Shown here one piece after another: positions 49,601-61,407 of a stretch of 64,000 bases of DNA. The stretch is from Pholis gunnellus (Eukaryota; Chordata; Actinopteri; Perciformes; Pholidae): the NCBI GenBank assembly GCA_910591455.2, contig OU342820.1:5407963-5471962 (forward strand), in the 5' to 3' direction. The notes under the pieces were generated by a model, which was not told the origin of the DNA, searched no databases, and was given only the letters and a program-made list of their open reading frames with translations. Numbering within the stretch: position 1 is the first letter of the stretch; every line of letters starts with the position of its first letter. A program made the translations under genes and the position numbers.

Positions 49601-51504
49601 TCTTACAGAAATATCCAAATGTCAAAAGTTTTAGATACCAAATAACAGCGTGACTCTTTCCTCGAGGTCTTGGTGTGTTAATGTGGTATTTTGGATGGAT
49701 TTTTCATCATTTTGCACCGAATCTGTGTAACAAATGTTAACCTCAAGATGGCTGCAACACCTTATGATACATAAGTGTGCATGAAAATGGCCACCATATA
49801 CTTCTATCGTAATGTTCTACGCCCTTATACACTTTATCTTTATCATCTATTTCTCTCCCCCACACCACGAACCCCCTTAAAAAGATAAGTATGGCTCTAT
49901 GTGGGTCTCTAACGTTTAATGCTGGAATTAAAGTTCTGCTGAGATGAACGTAAACCCACACAGAGAAGGGTATTATGGGTAACCGTAGAAGAGTCAACGT
50001 GCACACCTCCCAGATCTCTTTCTTCCTCCACATTGTGGTTTGCTTAACTTGACACTGCTTCCTATGAACATGTCCGTTAAACTGCCAATCAATACAATAA
50101 CACACCTGTGTATGTTTGCTTCCGTGTAGCCCGGCGAAGCATTATTCCAACAACTATCAGAAACACAACATAACTTGCATCCCCTGGAACATACTTTAGG
50201 GTTATCTTACCTTCCACCTCCACCTCTTTCCCCACCACAGGCAGTGGATCTCGGCTCTGCTGCAGTTTTTTCTTGGGCGCCTTCGAGTGCTGCGCCCTGT
50301 CTCTGTCCTTCTCCTTCTTTCCGCCTCCTTTGGACGAGTGGGGCGGGAACGGGAAGCTCTCGCCTTCCTCTTTCTCTGGCGACATGATGAGCTTCATCTT
50401 CAGACCGTCGGCCTCGCGTAACGTCAAGGGCTCCTCTTTGGGAGCTCCGCCGTGGAACAGCGACGACTTTGAGGAGGACGAGGAGTGCTTCTTGGAGGAA
50501 GACGACGACGAGGACACGGGGCGGGAGTGGGAGAAGGAGTGGCTCCCTTTGCTTCCGCCGCCGCCGCCGCTGCTGCCCTCACGTTTGCGGTCCTTGGAGG
50601 AGTGCGAGGAGAAGGGTGGGTAGGAGGGTTTCTTGTGTAAGTGGGGGCTGGGGTCCGAACCTGTGGCCAGCGGAGAGGTGATAGCCTGCAGGAGGCCCAT
50701 CGCTGTGTCTGTCGGGTGGGAGGAGGGGGACGAGAGGGTAGGGGAGCGGTCTGTAGACTTGTGCTTTTTCTTGTGGGAAGGCGGACCTGAACCATCGTGG
50801 TCTGATACAGGGACGACACGGGAAAAGAAAAAAAAAGTAAATACAGCTGAAGAGTCCTTTTTTTGTGAACTTAAAACGATTATTACAATATAACAACCTC
50901 TCACCTCTGTTATAGTAGTCATCACTATGCTTCTTCTTCTTTTTGTGCGAGTCCCCTCCGAGCGCGAACAGTTCGGAATCCTGATTTTGAATGACAGAGT
51001 TGCTTTCCGTTCGTTCATAGATAAATTGGTTCAAAATATTAAAATGTGCTACAACACCATAACTATTGGCATTTCTTCAAACCTTCCTGTGGTATTACAC
51101 CATATAGTCACGTTCATGTTGACAGATAACCTACCTTGGGTCGTTTTTTGGATGATTTTCGGACCTGAGCAGCAATCTCCTCTTCCTCCCTCAACAGATC
51201 CTTGTACGACCTCCTCTTCTCTCTCTGGCTACGACCAGCCACAAGGCCTCTGTCTCCTTCCATCCCCACGTCTAGAATAAATGAACTGAGTATTGTAATC
51301 CTTAATTTAAAAGTAAAGATTTTGAATTTAAAAAATTAGATTAAACACAATGAAGGATGTACAATGAAGGAACTACGTCTCTTAAAATGTTCTCCGTTTC
51401 TTGTGTTTGATAAGTCTGTACAGTGGGAACAAAGTACAACTACATGCAGTTTGCCTGCAGACATTACCCATTCCTCCTTTATTCTTGATCTCCTCAAAGG
51501 CCAT
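46514..51504 (-). CDS. hmgxb4: HMG-box containing protein 4 (12 coding exons)
   Basis: Nuclear HMG-box protein, known from other vertebrates as a chromatin-associated factor that dampens Wnt/beta-catenin output and has been linked to the NURF remodeller. Coding exons on the minus strand, 5' to 3': 51,468-51,504; 51,135-51,271; 50,905-50,980; 50,211-50,801; 48,678-48,881; 48,388-48,566; 48,131-48,212; 47,976-48,040; 47,770-47,866; 47,484-47,641; 46,740-46,862; 46,514-46,558. All junctions are GT-AG and in phase, giving 597 aa (human about 600). In order: a basic Ser/Lys-rich N-terminal half; LTLREADGLKMKLIMSP; the acidic block ELEAGELVIDDSY; Lys-rich tracts; the HMG box at about residues 409-475 (AYQVFCKEYRVN...LAEVWKAMPEKDKL); and the very conserved C-terminus HLQLLGESLSLIGHRLQETE, ending TLDNIAYIMPGL. 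The start is the first ATG of the 51,468-51,504 exon (MAFEEIKNKGGM). A 5' non-coding exon near 52,270-52,315 is likely. Confidence 0.96.
46569..46598. repeat. (GA)n microsatellite in the last hmgxb4 intron
   Basis: About 15 GA units. On the transcribed minus strand it forms a pyrimidine tract directly in front of the last exon's acceptor, so its length could influence splicing. Confidence 0.9.
49050..50010. repeat. Dispersed repeats inside an hmgxb4 intron
   Basis: The largest hmgxb4 intron (48,882-50,210) is mostly repeat. 'CAAAGGGGTCCCTTTGACCTC', 'GTCTCCCCTTTACAGACATG' and 'ACACAGAGAAGGGTATTATGG' are phrases I know from abundant percomorph repeats, here probably two elements side by side. 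They are degenerate and non-coding. Confidence 0.6.
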
Positions 51505-52264
51505 GGCTCCTGCTTTGTCAACACGTCTATTTGTCACAGTATGTCACTGACAACATAAGGCAGGATACTGACCTGTGAAGTGAACACCAAGGGAAACAAA
51601 TAAAACGCAAGTTACGGTATTAATATCTATCCTGGACGAGACACAATGACAAAGTGTAAAACGTGGCCATTTATGAAAACATATTTCGTATCTTGTAACG
51701 TAATCTAAAACATTAACAAAGGTAATTACGCTCTAATAGGCACTCAGTTGCTATAACTAACGTTGTTCCGGCTTAGTCCCACACTGAGCTGCCCAAGTAA
51801 CACTGGAGCTGCAGGTAACGTGAACATAACGCTCCTCAAAAGTGTGGAAGTGCTCAATGAACGGCTGCTTATTGAAGGAAAATACAAGTTACGCTGTGTT
51901 ACAATAACGCTGTGGTCTGTCACCTACAAAATAGCACAACAACTGATAGCTAAGCAAACTCCCGCCTACTTTCGTAAAGATACACAAACACACCCCCCTC
52001 TCCATTCACTTTGAGTCCTTAGCTTCCCAACATTTCCACCACTCGAATGGGTCTCGCTGAGCGTGCCCTCAGCCTGCCGGTGAAAGCGACTAAGGAAAGC
52101 CCGAGGCTTTACACCCACAGTTAGGCCGCGGTCGCCTCAAGTGCATAAAATAACGTGCCAAACATACATTTAACTCTGCTCGTGTCTCAATCTCCTCTGG
52201 GGTGGCAACTTGTGATATTTATACACACCAGGAAGAGAGAATATATTGTGTTTATTAAATTTTA

Positions 52265-52400
52265 CTACCTCTATGGATCTCCAATTTACGCGGGTCCGGT
52301 CGCCATTTTTTTTTATTATCGGCGAAGCAACAATACGTGTCAACGTAGAGGAGGGGCTTTGGTAACGCAGCCAATCAGCGTACAGGAAAAGAAGCCACAT
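52265..52400 (-). promoter_or_regulatory. Probable hmgxb4 promoter and 5' non-coding exon
   Basis: On the minus strand an AAAATGGCGACC word (52,295-52,306 area) resembles a YY1-type initiator element. A CCAAT box lies upstream (plus-strand CCAAT at 52,371-52,375). A good donor GAG|GTAG sits at 52,269. The intron would join the coding exon that ends at 51,504. Inferred from position, not shown. Confidence 0.4.
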
Positions 52401-52603
52401 TAACAAAGCACTTGCTGTTGCTCTGTTTCCTTCTCTACTGTCTTCCGTTTTCACTATGCAAAACGACAACTGAAGGCTCAACCATTGAATATATTGATAT
52501 TGAAATAAGCAATAAATTACAGAACGGAAACTCAGTTAGATAGAACATTCTTTATCGTATTGTATAAAAGACGATATTTGACAAATATAGCCAAACATAT
52601 TGA

Positions 52604-52609
52604 TTTATT
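52604..52609 (-). terminator. Candidate polyadenylation signal of ankrd54
   Basis: AATAAA on the minus strand, 730 bp after the ankrd54 stop codon and about 230-300 bp before the likely hmgxb4 promoter. The position suits the end of the ankrd54 3' UTR. Confidence 0.45.
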
Positions 52610-53340
52610 GAATCACATATATCCATTTCCAACAACAGTCAAATATTTCAAATTGTTCTTTTACAGCACGGTTCACATACAAACATGACATGCAATACAA
52701 GAGAAAAGGCAAAGAGATACAAAGAAGCTGTCAATAAGAAAACCCAAAATACAACAGTGAAAACTGTTTAATCATTTCATGAGAAATACGTCTCATAATT
52801 ATCGTAATAGCTAATAATGGCAGGCAAAAAGAGAACAAGTGAGCACATAGACACAGCCGTGACTCTTTCTCTCACTCTCACTCTCACTCACACGCACACA
52901 AACACACACACACACGCGATAGAGCGCGAAGATCCCACTGCACTTCTGGGTTGGCTTCTGTTCCACTAGTTTCCTGTTCTCAATGTATATTTCCCTAAGG
53001 GGTGTCTTTTATCCTTTTTTTCTGAAAAGCTAACATGTGATACTCTTTTCTGTCTATAAATAGATATCCATTAACTTGCAGTACTGGGCATTAGTATTTG
53101 AGCATCTTTTCATTTTAACCCAGATGAGAATAGCTCAAAAGAATCTTTGTATTATCTTGTTTAAAATGTCTACTGTCCTGTAGAGTAATGCTGTAAACAA
53201 ATATGTTGTTTGGAATATGGACAGAAACCCCCAGAATTGTGGTTCAGTGTGGTTGAGGATGTGCTTGTCTGGTTAAGGCTACTGCAGCAGTGGCGTTCTT
53301 GAAAAGTAGCAAGACTTCAGCTCTCCATACACTTTTTCTT

Positions 53341-54148
53341 TCACCTATCCCCCAAATTCTGTTTCTGTAGACTGAGTGATGTAAAACTGGCCAATAAATC
53401 GGTCACCTCATCCACCTATAAAAAAAAAAAGAAGACGAAAAATACATTATTATACATGTATAAGTTTTGGTGAAATCTAAGTAAATCCATAAGAATAAAC
53501 AATACATTCAAATTAAGTTTAGTTACACCACAAATCTTGGTTTTTAAACATGCAAATCTGAGATGTATTCAATGAGTATGTCGGTCTCACCTGCTCTTTG
53601 GTGCGCGTGTGCTGCAGCTGTGTGGAAATGTGCTCCAGCCTCTCTTTAGCTTCACTCTGGCCCATTAAGTTCAGGTATTCCCTCAGCATTTGAATGATCT
53701 ACAAGGGAAAGTCAAAACGTAAAAATCTTCCAGCATTTGATAGATCCAAAAATTAAGCACGCAGTTCCCGAAACAATCAGGATCTACCCAAAGCAACTTA
53801 ACGCCTTCTCTACCTGTGTGACTTCCCCTCTCAGGGTTTCTAAGCTGCGTGAATCTCCCTCCTGCAGAATATTGAGCTTGGAGCGTGCTAGATGCAGAGG
53901 GGTCCTGCCTGCTCGGTCCAGGGCGTCCACGCGGGCTCCTTGACAGAGACAATAAGAGCACAAATTAAACTGTTAAACAGTTTAAACAGTTTAAACACCG
54001 TTCTCAATCAGTGATCATGTTAGACTGCATTCATCTACACAAAACCAGGGCAGCAGCACCATTGTTTTCTATAATGTTTATGATAAACTCACTAAGAGTA
54101 AGACAAACTTACATTTAGAGGTCACCCGTTGCACTGTATTTATGGCAA

Positions 54149-54187
<39 letters not shown>

Positions 54188-55949
54188 ATATGCTCCTTCA
54201 GGGCAACAAACACCTTGACTATAGAGTTTAAATGAATAAAGTTTAACCTGCGCCCCTGTATTTTCAGCTAACTTACAACAACGGGAAACTGAGCAACATG
54301 TATACAAAGAGGTCTCACCTCCTCTCAGCAATGTGGTGATTACAGGCACATGGTTGGTACAGGCCGCTGCAGAAACACAGGTTAAAATGGGCAAGTTGTG
54401 TCACAAATACAAGAATAAAAGTATTAAAAAAAAACACTCGTCGCATGCTTAAAACGTCCTTAAAACTTTGCTTGTATGTCATTCTGCAGTGCGTCTTCGC
54501 GTTAGCAGGCGCGGGCGTAAAGCAGCTGCACAGCTGTGAGTCAGAGTGAAACCACAGTCACATGCTTTACTGACCACAGTGCTGCGGGTTCTTACGGGGT
54601 CAGGGTGATTTGTTCTCTCTTACCCAGATGGAGGGGGGTATTTCCCAGGCTGTCTCGCTGGTTGGGGTCAGCGCCGTGGCTCAGCAACAATTGCACTACA
54701 GACGTAAAAAAAGGACATTTGGAAAAGGAAGGGAATGAGAATTACTTGAAGTTTGGTAAACAACAGTATGCATTATACATGATTTCACCAATCACCAACC
54801 TACCAATGCTCTCATTGCCATTGCAGGAAGAGAAATGGAGGGCCGTCCTTCCCTTGTCATCTGCTGCACACGGGTCCGTGTCGTCTTGCAGGAGCTTTCG
54901 AACTGGAAGAACACAACTGTGATCACCTTTTACCTTACACCACTTGCAAGGCATTTTAATTTTTTTACTGCAATCCACGTCACCGTCCATACCTGTGTCG
55001 CTGTCGTTGCTGTTCGCCGCTTCCCTCAGCCTTTTCGCAGCTGTGGATATATGACATTCAAAATGACAAGTATGTAAATATTGCTTTATGAGTGGATGAA
55101 TAGGATCGGATTGCTTGATATGTGAGCAACGAACAAGATAAGCCATTCACTGGCTTTACACTGTCAAGAGGAGGGGGGGGGGCACTATCAGCCACTGATA
55201 GTGCAACTGTACATGCTGTTTATCAGTGTAACACTGAGCATGTTATTACATGAGACAAGATAGCCATTGGGATTTTGGTAATCATAATATGACATGTCTT
55301 AATATCTTCTGGTATTCACTGCATTACACTGTGATATAACTGTATTACCTTTAGCCTACCTGTTTGGTTATATCTAAATTACTGGTGTGTCGTTTTCAAG
55401 GGACCTAGCTTGCATATTGTATTAAATCAACATACTCACAAACCAAAAAACACCGTCACGATATTGAGTCTACATATTACTACACACACACACACACATT
55501 CTGTATTTTGCAGCTAAACAAACGTGGCCAACCTGTAGCTGTCCCTTACCGTAGATGTCTTTCCCCATAGGGCCGAGGTTCCGGACCACTCTGTGCGGCC
55601 GCCTGGCCCTCCTACCCGTCACCTTCCCCATCTTGCTTGCCACACCACCGGCGCCGAGCTCGGCTCGTCCGGGCTCCCACAACAAGTGCAGGTACCGGAG
55701 CTCTTTCTCGTCCCTCGGTCCCACTCGACCCAACACCACTTTACCCTCTCCGGTCCCACTTATCCCAAACCCGACAGCGGCGGTACCCCCGGGGTCCATC
55801 CTCTCCGGGTTTACGTTACCCCGCTGCTCTCTACCCACCTCCTCCTCCCGGGTTTCATCTTCAGGTCCGGGCTCCACCATGTACTCCCCCTCGGAGCTGG
55901 AGCGGTCATTATCCGAGGCTGTCGCAACGATTGGGCTCCACCCGTCCAT
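53341..55949 (-). CDS. ankrd54: Ankyrin repeat domain 54 protein (8 coding exons)
   Basis: Adaptor with ankyrin repeats; in mammals it binds Lyn and related kinases such as BTK and affects their nuclear-cytoplasmic traffic. Coding exons 5' to 3' on the minus strand: 55,550-55,949; 54,993-55,040; 54,804-54,902; 54,624-54,695; 54,319-54,366; 53,814-53,938; 53,591-53,698; 53,341-53,415. All GT-AG, all phases close, 324 aa (human about 300, the fish N-terminus being longer). The first exon encodes an acidic low-complexity N-terminus, RYLHLLW (86-91 area) and a basic stretch GRRARRPHR (112-120) that could be a nuclear localisation signal. Ankyrin repeats cover about residues 140-245, with KGRTALHFSSCNGN, LGNTPLHLAACTNHVPVI and AGRTPLHLARSK as their helix starts. 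The C-terminal helix LREYLNLMGQSEAKERLEHI is followed by VDEVTDLLASFTSLSLQ, conserved and leucine-rich like an export signal. Start: the only ATG that fits before the conserved part. Confidence 0.96.
54152..54180. repeat. (TA)n microsatellite in an ankrd54 intron
   Basis: About 14 TA units. Confidence 0.9.
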
Positions 55950-56059
55950 ACTTTATCGTGACATGTGGACGCCGTGTTTATGCTACGCTCCTTACTACTA
56001 CTGCCACAGAAAAAAGGAAAGAAAGCCGTCATACGTAGGACAACTTTGAATACGCCATC

Positions 56060-56380
56060 CGCACCGTCAGCGACGCCATTGCGCGGCACGTCTACGTAGA
56101 AACTCCCTCGTTAAAGGCTTCCCGTCCTCGGTACTTTGCAGTGTTTAATATCAGAAGACACCCTATCTTTACGGCACCAAAATGTCCCCTATTTCACATC
56201 TTCCATAATCTCGAAGGTAGTAACAGGCACACCCATTGTACAGTCAACAGATCCAGCGCAGTGACGACCAATCAGATTCCGTGTTGTTCATTTAGCTCCT
56301 GTCCAATAGAATCCACGCAACAGGGCAGCCAATCAAACAGTCCCTGTGCTGAACCGCGAATATAGCTTCGCGCATGCGCG
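56060..56380 (-). promoter_or_regulatory. ankrd54 promoter region: three CCAAT boxes, NRF1 and YY1-like sites
   Basis: Upstream of the ankrd54 start are three CCAAT words on the plus strand at 56,268-56,272, 56,303-56,307 and 56,329-56,333. They are spaced 35 and 26 bp apart, as in NF-Y-driven promoters. A perfect palindromic NRF1 site GCGCATGCGC lies at 56,370-56,379, and a minus-strand AATGGCG word, YY1-like, near 56,073-56,079. CpG content is raised and no TATA box is seen. The arrangement suits a constitutive promoter. Which strand it serves is inferred from the neighbouring gene. Confidence 0.55.
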
Positions 56381-56495
56381 TTGTAAAAAAGAAAAATCAA
56401 TAATAGTCCACAAAACATTTGCAATCACTCTTTAATATACGTTTCATCACGTAAAATCAGAAAAATGTACAATGCATAAAACCACCCACCCTCCA

Positions 56496-56497
<2 letters not shown>

Positions 56498-56526
<29 letters not shown>
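56498..56526. repeat. (TA)n microsatellite
   Basis: About 14 TA units between ankrd54 and foxred2. Confidence 0.9.
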
Positions 56527-56528
<2 letters not shown>

Positions 56529-56629
56529 TCTTATGAACTAGATTAAAATGGCATACTATAATGTATGTAGATATTTTGTTAGGATTCACAATATGGAAAC
56601 ATTCAAGGGAGAAGGTGCCTTTCCAGTGA

Positions 56630-57250
56630 TAAGCAGTTTCCAACCTGAGGGTTGGGTCCCCAATTTATCACATGATGATGAAGCAGGAGGGGCTGTGAGA
56701 TAATTACCAAATGAGGAAATACTCAAAGTTACACTTCATTTTTCAGATTTTCCTCCAATCTTTGCTGTACTCTAATGCATTGCTTAATAATGGCACTTCT
56801 TTGAACCCTAAAACATGATCAAAATTTAAAAAAAGGACATTAACTCTTTGGTTAAATTTGTCAAGTCACATTTACAACGGACAAGGGTTTGTAAATTTCC
56901 TTAATTAAAGTGGCCGCAAGCCCAAAACCTTGGGAACCACTGATCTGTATGATGGTATTCTGTTAAGATATTCGGTCTTGTGGAGGGAAATATTATGGGT
57001 GCTAGAGGTAGCAAGTCTGACAGACTTAAACAGCATCTTAGGCATAGCTTTAAAGGTAGGCTTAATAATCTTCTTCTGTGACTGTCGGAGGACCGTAATA
57101 AACCCGTCCAATCGTTTCTTTCGGCTCGAATGTAATGATTGGACGGGCTACCCCGCCTGCTTACCTGCGCATACTCTGCCCACACACTCATCGCTCTTTA
57201 CCAGAGTCTTCCACAAACCGCTAGCTTAACAGTCGTGAGAACTTATAATA
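56630..57250. repeat. Dispersed repeat material between ankrd54 and foxred2
   Basis: The first part (56,630-56,945) runs from 'GCAGTTTCCAACCTGAGGGTTGGG' to 'CCTTGGGAACCACTGATCTG', phrases typical of a teleost dispersed repeat. The second part (56,950-57,250) includes a perfect 11 bp inverted repeat around 57,103-57,147. It reads like another common element ('GATTGGACGGGCTACCCCGCCTGCTTACC' type wording). Both are non-coding and assigned from memory. Confidence 0.5.
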
Positions 57251-57286
57251 TCCATGTTCTTTGTTTACGTTCATGACAATAATGTT

Positions 57287-57309
57287 GGGGGGGGGGGGGG
57301 GGGGGGGGG
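57287..57309. repeat. Poly(G) tract
   Basis: An uninterrupted run of 23 guanines, able in principle to form a G-quadruplex. Its length may be unreliable. Confidence 0.9.
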
Positions 57310-57535
57310 AGTAGCTTTAGAGGTAGGCTTTGAAGTACAGGCTCTCAGTGTTGCCAACGTGGCGACTTACTTGCTAGATTTAGGAACTTTTAGAGCGCTG
57401 CTTGCTACTTTCATTGGACAAGATTTGTCTGAATTTGTTGTGGTTGGATTCTTTTTTTGTTAAATCTAACGTACTCGCTACTTTCTAGTTTCTCAAGATT
57501 ACCAACCGTGCCTTTAACACGCTTGAGCAAAACAA

Positions 57536-60500
57536 TCAGAAGTCAAGTTTCAGTCCTGAAGAAATGGAGGCTCCAGCTTGCGCCAGGTAGTTTGGGAATG
57601 CGGGATCCGCCCCCGACGTGCCCGCATCTCGCTCAGCGGGCATCGGCCCGGCGTCGTGATCGCGCTGCCACGGCTGACTGTTGGGAGCGATACCCTGCCG
57701 CTTCAAGTACCCGTGCTGACAAAACAGCGGCGGCTTGCGGTGGGTGAGGGCCAGGCGGAAGCATGATTCTGAAAGGCATGAGAAAACACAAGGAATGAGT
57801 CAAACTACTAATGATAGAATAAAGACATAATTAATAGAGAAAGCAGTGTGTAATTCATGATTTAAAAAGCTCTACCGGCATAGAAGGCCCTGAGGTCAGT
57901 CTGGACACAGTGCTCCAAGAAGCGCCGCAGTGGCTGGATATGAGATATGGGAGTCCCCCATTCTGTGAGGAAGTCCTCCACCACGTGATGAATCGCTTTG
58001 GGCCTTGGCAAAGGCCAGCCGGCGGGACGGAGCTTCATTTCTTCCTCTGGGGAAAAACAAAAACAACAAAAAGGTACATAAACCTTTATCCAGAGCTCGT
58101 TCCCTGTCAAAACGGCAGTAATTCTACTCCATAAAAAATACACTTTTAAACGTCACAGCATTTCTACTCACCAGTGGGAAGTTGGTCGTAGTAGTACAAA
58201 ACAGGGTGCAGAAAGTTGGATTTCCAAGCTCTGGTCCATTCTGTGTGAGCCCGGCCCCGCCCCAAATAGTCTACGTTTTTCTTCCCGTACTGCATGACCA
58301 GAACTATCAGCCCGTGGTTGGAGACCTCGTGGCCCGAGAGAGAGGAGAACTGAGGCAGGGCCTGGAGCGTAAACTCTTCCACGTATTCACAGTGAGAGCT
58401 GAGAGTGAAGGAGAGACGACGGCACCAGAACAGAGCATGAAACAGGAATAACTGTACATTTGGTTTTATGCTTATGGAGAGCAGAATTTCACGTAATGAG
58501 TATAAACAGGGAGTGCTGCTTATACATGAATAATATCTATATCTATCTATATGAATAGATAACCTGTTATTGCAATTTAAACATCTGTTAATTCTGGCAG
58601 CGCCTGGATTGACAGTCGCTGCTTGTTAGAATTACTTAGATTTTGTCTTTTTTTACACTTATTAAGATAAAAGTCGGTCAAAATCCAGCGACTGCACTCT
58701 CACGTTAACTGAAAGAAGGCAGTTTAAAGTGGTTCGGGGACATCAAAACCACACTCGCTTACCCCCGGAGGAGGATAACGTCCCCGAGCACCTCAAACAT
58801 TTGGTACGGCCCAGAGGCCTCGTTGATCCGCTTCAGAATCCACGACTGCAGATGCGCCGTTGACAGTTTCGTCGATTGCCACGGGCTGCTGTGGTAACGC
58901 TGTTCAAGTACACGGTGTACAGAGCGCACTGTGGCAAAAAAAAAATGTATACAATGTGTTAACATATCACCATAATTACATGTATAATGTACCTTTTTTT
59001 TTTAAGCACATTTGAGGGGCTGTGGCAGAGAGGATGCTGTGATCGAAACGAAGCATCGTTCGCCCCTACATGCCACGAAACAAACAAAACATCCTGTTTG
59101 GACTTTTTCACCTGTGTAACGGAAACCGTGGACGAAGCCGCCGGCGGACGAGCGGTAGTCTCTGGAGTGAGCGGCGGTTCCCAGCACGAACAGGCCGGGG
59201 GTGTTCTCCCCTTCATACCAGGCCGTCAGCCTCGGCAACCTCCCTTTGGCATTGTGGCTGTTCATTGGGCGGGCAGAGCTAGGGAAGGTTGAACATTACA
59301 TAAATACAACAGCTTCATCACACATAGTAGTAATGATACAAGAGGGGCAGATTATGACACCATACGATAATCCTACCGCGTCACACAGGACTATATACCT
59401 GTCAAATATGCTGAAGTTGAATCGGAACCCAAGGCACGATATCACCCGGTCGTAAGGCTTTCGCATGGAGAAGTTGTCAATGTGATAGCCTGGAGTTTCT
59501 TCTCTCGTCACATCAGAGCCGTTCTTCTCTTCCTGGTGTTGCAGGTACTTCTTTAAAGTCACGTAGAACTGTCCTTTCTTCTTAGCGCCCGATCTCCTCC
59601 TGCCTTGCTCCTTCAGTTGAGTGATGGCTATCTTATCCAGGGGTATCTCCGCCAGCCCGTCCAGGGACTTCAGCTGGTATGTGTCTAGAAGCTCGTTATT
59701 CAAAGCTCTGGAAAAAAAAGAAAATATATATTTATTTATATATATTTATATATAAATAAATATACAGATACAACGAGAGGGATTTATCTTCATTGTTAGA
59801 CATTTATTGTTATATAGTGTCATTTATTTAATATGAAATCATGAATAATACTATGAATTACTTTTTCAATAATTGAGTCAAACTTTACTGTCATCCACTA
59901 ATTATTGGTTCTGTTATGTGTGTCACACCACAGGACACTATGTCCCACTAGAGGACAGCACTGGTGGCGTACTACTTGTAATGGTGGTTAAATATCACAC
60001 TTTATACTTGCTTTCATGTCACTTATAACAGTACAAATTTTCTGTAAAAACAGCATAAAATATTTAGATAATTTATGTAATTATTGCATTTAAAAACACT
60101 GTAAATGGTCAGAAAAAGAAAATCTTATTTTATTATTTAAAAATGCTTCTTAAAAAGACATTTTCCTCTTGTGTGACGTCTTTGTCCTGTGACATCGGTC
60201 ATTAGCAGTTAGCAAGACGCATTTGCAGAATTTTCCATAGTTATACAGTTTGACATTCAGTTTTTAATTTATAAAAAGACACAAGTTAGGGGAGTGACAC
60301 CAACAGGACAAGTGAAATTACCAAATCTGAGGCGCTACCTGAGATCGCCGACGTAGTGCGTTTGCCAGGCCAGTCGAACAGGGTTGGAACTGAGCATGTG
60401 CACCAATTTTGCTCTTCCCGAGATGTTCTGGGCGGTTTCAAAAGCCGAGTTCCCCTTGCCCAGAATAAGTACGGCCTGGTCCTTGTAGTCCTCAGGATCA

Positions 60501-61301
60501 GTGGAGATGGACTCGTAGCCCTCGACCAGGTCGGAACCGACAAACTCAACCCTCTGAGGAACCCACAGACCTGAGGCAACCAGGAGGACTCTGGTGGGGG
60601 GGGGGGAGAGAGGACAGAGGTACAACACGATGCGATTCACAATCCAAAACAGCTGTCATCTCAGGTTCAGTGTGGCACAAACTACCTGCACTTGTAGTCC
60701 GATGCATGTTGGTCGGTCAGGATGTAGCTCCTGCCCTCGGGGGACCGCACTGCCCGGATCCTCCCGATGTCCACGCCGTACCGGACCCTCAGCCCGAGCT
60801 CCTTCTCGAACATGGACAGGTAGACCGGGAAGGTATCGGCTGGAGGGAAGAACTCCCTGCTCACCCTCTTCAACAGGAGGTCAGGTCTATCGCTCAGCAG
60901 CGAGTTCCAGTCGTGGCGCATGTTGAACTCTCGGTTCTGGCTCCCCGTGTAGATCTTGTTGATGCTGATGAGCTTCCTGTGCCGGGGATACCTTGAAAAC
61001 AGAGCAGAGGAAGGCCCGGGTCAAAGGGCGACTCGGGGAGGGCAGACGGGTACCGTACGACATGCCTTCACAAAGCGCGCCCTTACTTGTTAAAGAAGCT
61101 GCCCGGCCCAGAGTTCCTCTCCAAGATGACGTAGTCTCTTTTAGCTTTGGAGAGGAAATATCCCATCTGCAGCCCCGAGGGCCCAGCACCCAGCACACAG
61201 TAGTCATGGCGGCGGGGGCCGTGGTGGTGCGGGTCGTCGGGGGAGCATTGGACGCAGCCAATCAGGATGAGGAGGATCAGACGAGGAAGGTTCGAATCCA
61301 T
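57536..61301 (-). CDS. foxred2: FAD-dependent oxidoreductase domain protein 2 (ERFAD; 9 coding exons)
   Basis: A luminal ER flavoprotein that in mammals works in ER-associated degradation with SEL1L and ERdj5. Coding exons 5' to 3' on the minus strand: 61,087-61,301; 60,686-60,991; 60,339-60,590; 59,399-59,707; 59,112-59,278; 58,763-58,928; 58,172-58,398; 57,876-58,046; 57,536-57,768. All GT-AG, all phases close, 681 aa (human 684). A hydrophobic signal peptide covers about residues 1-19 (PRLILLILIGCVQC). The FAD-binding Rossmann motif GAGPSG is at 38-43. A second nucleotide-binding loop, LILGKGNSAFETA, lies mid-protein. Further family blocks are THYVGDLR, NELLDTYQLKSLDGL, GLFVLGTAAHSRDYRSSAGG, NEASGPYQMF, WPLPRPKAIHHVVEDFLTEW and LRRFLEHC. 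The start is the ATG just inside the exon (MDSNLPRL); the upstream in-frame TTG belongs to the intron before acceptor CCATCAG. The last residues are KLDF, not a standard KDEL-type signal. Confidence 0.96.
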
Positions 61302-61407
61302 AACCTGATGGGAATGTGGCAATGTGGTAAAGGTGTGAGTTATGATAGGACAGCATCAATAAATAAATCAGAAAATAAAATCTATTAAAGGGTGGGGGGG
61401 GGGGGGG

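Noticed and set aside
55555..56049. 164-codon plus-strand frame
   Set aside because: Antisense of ankrd54 exon 1. The Pro/Ser-rich translation matches nothing known.
61302..61322. In-frame extension of foxred2 to an upstream TTG
   Set aside because: The sequence CCATCAG forms a splice acceptor and TTG is not a plausible start. The ATG at 61,301 begins a proper signal peptide.
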